Shown in pieces: positions 51,014-53,123 of a stretch of DNA of 53,123 nt. Location: positions 1 through 53,123 of the forward strand of contig CAKPKL010000011.1 of the NCBI GenBank assembly GCA_934167485.1. Direction: 5' to 3'. Position 1 is the first letter of the stretch. Every line of letters starts with the position of its first letter. A model generated the notes under the pieces. That model was not told the DNA's origin. It was given only the letters and a program-made list of their open reading frames with translations, and did not search any database. The DNA comes from an uncultured Bacilli bacterium (GTDB taxonomy: Bacteria > Bacillota_I > Bacilli_A > RF39 > UBA660). The position numbers and the translations under genes are program-made.

Positions 51014-51419
51014 ACTTATCACCTATTTCCTTTAACATCAAGTATCCATCTTCATCTTTATAATAGTTTTTTCTTACAGATACTATAGAAAAACCATTTT
51101 TATTATAAAAATTTATAGCTGGAATATTATTTTTTTTAACTTCCAAAGTAATATTCTTAGCTTTATAATTTTTTTCTATATATTTTAATAATTTTGTAGC
51201 TATGCCAATTTTTCTATATTTTGGATCTACTACAATATATTCAATTTCTATTCTATCATATATATAATCAAACACTAAAACACCTTTAATCATTTCATCA
51301 AAATATATAATAACTTTAGTAAATTGTTCACTAAATATTTTAGAATCTATAGAATAATTAAAACAATTTAATAATTCATTTACTTTTTTAAAATCACTTT
51401 CTTTTAATTCTCTAATCAT
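51006..51419 (-). CDS. rimI: GNAT acetyltransferase RimI-like
   Basis: 137 residues with the acetyl-CoA motif YRKIGIATKLLKYIE (RxxGxA) at about 74-88 and the C-terminal NFYNKNGFSIVSVRKNYY. RimI N-terminally acetylates ribosomal protein S18 and often lies with tsaB-tsaD. Overlaps both neighbours by eight bases, so translation is coupled. Confidence 0.88.
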   Translation of the reverse strand: MIRELKESDFKKVNELLNCFNYSIDSKIFSEQFTKVIIYFDEMIKGVLVFDYIYDRIEIEYIVVDPKYRKIGIATKLLKYIEKNYKAKNITLEVKKNNIPAINFYNKNGFSIVSVRKNYYKDEDGYLMLKEIGDKYE

Positions 51420-52035
51420 TCTTCAATCTATTTTCCTCTGCTTCTGTTAATTTTAAATAATTTGGATTTAAATTATGTGGATTAACTCCAGCATCAAACT
51501 CATGCTTTTTTACTATCTTTATCAAATTCACATTAGGATTGATAACACTTACACCCGAAAAATCATCATAAGACACAAATTCATATCTTTGATCTTTTTC
51601 TTTCAATAATTCACTAATACTTATTAATCTATCACTCATAATACAATTTAAATTTTTATCATAAACGCCTGCAAAAACATTACCTCTTCTAGCATCTATC
51701 ATAGGAACAATGAATTCTTTTGATGTCTCTGTTGTAGATAATATTTCTAAGCTAGATATAGGTACAATAGGCTTATTTAATGCCCATGCTATGGTTTTAC
51801 ATACAGTAACACCAACTCTAATACCAGTAAAGGAACCTGGTCCATTTGATACTAATATCTTATCTATATCATTTAAAGAAAAATTTAATTTTTTTAATAA
51901 ATTATCTATTATTGGTAATATTCTAGAAGACATATCTGAGGTAATATATTCTTTATGCTCTAACAAAATTTCATTATTAGTTAAAATTGATACAACCATA
52001 TGAGAAGATGTTGTATCAATTATCAAATATTTCAT
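51412..52035 (-). CDS. tsaB: tRNA threonylcarbamoyladenosine biosynthesis protein TsaB
   Basis: 207 residues, ASKHA-type: IIDTTSSHMVVSIL at the start, SNGPGSFTGIRVGVT at about 65-79, and MIDARRGNVFAGVYD. TsaB is the partner that activates TsaD. Overlaps tsaE by four bases. Confidence 0.93.
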   Translation of the reverse strand: MKYLIIDTTSSHMVVSILTNNEILLEHKEYITSDMSSRILPIIDNLLKKLNFSLNDIDKILVSNGPGSFTGIRVGVTVCKTIAWALNKPIVPISSLEILSTTETSKEFIVPMIDARRGNVFAGVYDKNLNCIMSDRLISISELLKEKDQRYEFVSYDDFSGVSVINPNVNLIKIVKKHEFDAGVNPHNLNPNYLKLTEAEENRLKND

Positions 52036-52484
52036 AATACAGCCTCACATAACTCTTCATACTTTTTGCCATAAGGAGTTATTATTAACAATCTTTTATT
52101 TTCATCAATTACCTTAAATTTTATTTCTAGTCTTTCTTCAGGCAAGATATCTTTAATTGTTTTAGCCCACTCAATTACTACAATACCACCTTTATTAAAA
52201 TATTCCTCAATTCCTACACCTGTAGTATCACCATCTAATCTATACACATCCATATGATAAAGTGGCAATTCGCCATATAAATATTCTTTAATAATAGTAA
52301 AAGTTGGAGAAGTAATATTTTCTTCTATACCTAACCCATTAGCTAAACCTTTAGTAAATACAGTTTTTCCACTACCTAATTCACCATCTAAACATATTAC
52401 CATGTTAGGAAATTTTTCTGATTCAAAATTTTGAGCTAACTCTATTGTTTCCATTTCATTTCTCGTAGTTATTCTATATTCCAT
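52032..52484 (-). CDS. tsaE: tRNA threonylcarbamoyladenosine biosynthesis ATPase TsaE
   Basis: 150 residues; start 52484 (MEYRITTRNEMETIELA) with GGTGAT. Walker A GELGSGKTVFTKG, then TSPTFTIIKEYLYG and MDVYRLDGD. P-loop ATPase that drives the TsaB-TsaD cycle. First gene of the tsaE-tsaB-rimI-tsaD set. Confidence 0.95.
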   Translation of the reverse strand: MEYRITTRNEMETIELAQNFESEKFPNMVICLDGELGSGKTVFTKGLANGLGIEENITSPTFTIIKEYLYGELPLYHMDVYRLDGDTTGVGIEEYFNKGGIVVIEWAKTIKDILPEERLEIKFKVIDENKRLLIITPYGKKYEELCEAVL

Positions 52485-52627
52485 TTCAATCACCATTATA
52501 ATTATACATTAACAAATATATTATTTCAATATAAAATAATATAATTAATATTATATTTACACTCAAATAATATTAGTTAATAAAAAGTCTTGAATATATG
52601 CAATTCAAGACAAAAACACAAAAAAAA

Positions 52628-52730
52628 TTGGCAACTTGCTATCTTCGCTGTAACACTATTTTCGCCGTAAAAGAGCTTAACTACTGTGTTCGAGATGGGA
52701 ACAGGTGTATCCTCTTTGCTATCGTCACCA
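52628..52730 (-). rRNA. 5S ribosomal RNA
   Basis: Read on the minus strand: TGGTGACGATAGCAAAGAGG at the 5' end, then CACCTGTTCCCATCTCGAAC (the standard 5S loop) and AGTAGTTAAGCTC, ending GCAAGTTGCCAA. Last gene of an rRNA operon. Confidence 0.95.
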
Positions 52731-52796
52731 ATAAATATAGAGAAATAATTCTCTGAAAACATGATAATGTGTAATCTATCAAATTAGAAATAATTA

Positions 52797-53123
<327 letters not shown>

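Noticed and set aside
52577..52762. 61-residue reading frame on the minus strand
   Set aside because: It lies over the 5S rRNA gene and its flanks.

Overview
The window is very AT-rich DNA from an uncultured, low-GC Bacillota-type bacterium, probably a Bacilli or RF39-like gut lineage. Supporting this are a PolC-type replicative polymerase, T-box and SAM-I riboswitches, the infC-rpmI-rplT attenuator, and an endospore gene set (spoIVA, spoIIIAH, gerE, gerM, spoIID and a SigE/SigK-like sigma factor). TGA is used as a stop (clpP ends in TGA), so the code is the standard bacterial one, not the Mycoplasma code. The window starts inside spoIVA, at a junction that is not spoIVA, and ends inside a 23S rRNA gene. 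Both look like contig ends.

Layout. 1-9.7 kb: spoIVA tail, HAD protein, membrane-anchored serpin, engB, phosphoglycerate mutase, then the sporulation cluster spoIIIAH-gerE-gerM, tRNA-Arg and a sigma factor with an extra C-terminal domain. 9.7-17 kb: T-box-controlled HD-domain gene plus serS, a kinase-gapA-ygjV operon, clpP and spoIID. 17-32 kb: a decayed BRO-N gene, polC, a coiled-coil protein, a pseudopilin, efp, rpmG, a class B PBP, the yqfT/nfo pair and pcrA. 31.8-40.3 kb: a NitT/TauT-type ABC transporter whose permease gene is split by a roughly 4.7-kb element carrying a large serine recombinase. 40.3-48.5 kb: PrsW-like protease and zinc-ribbon membrane proteins, a double-HTH regulator, an orphan adenine methyltransferase, metK with its SAM-I riboswitch, and a Fic protein. 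48.5-53.1 kb: infC-rpmI-rplT with a leader attenuator, the tsaE-tsaB-rimI-tsaD cluster, and the 5S and 23S genes of an rRNA operon on the minus strand.

Main discovery. The permease reading frame beginning at 34776 stops matching its family at about 35397. Its missing C-terminus resumes in frame at 40138-40304. A TAATGG sequence lies at both junctions. Removing the segment between them restores a full-length permease. The element carries the recombinase (which appears to start at ATA), a small ORF, a DUF4375 remnant, and three membrane-tethered products: an XRE regulator, an InlB-repeat zinc metalloprotease and a small exported protein. It can be read as an integrative element that switches off, and on excision would switch on, a nutrient transporter.

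Other points of note are a serpin with a predicted Ala-Ala reactive bond, L20 fused to a Rho-N/SAP-like domain, infC starting at ATC with a leader showing mutually exclusive hairpins, a SerRS with archaeal/eukaryotic-looking motifs, and a sigmaK-like promoter in front of gerE.
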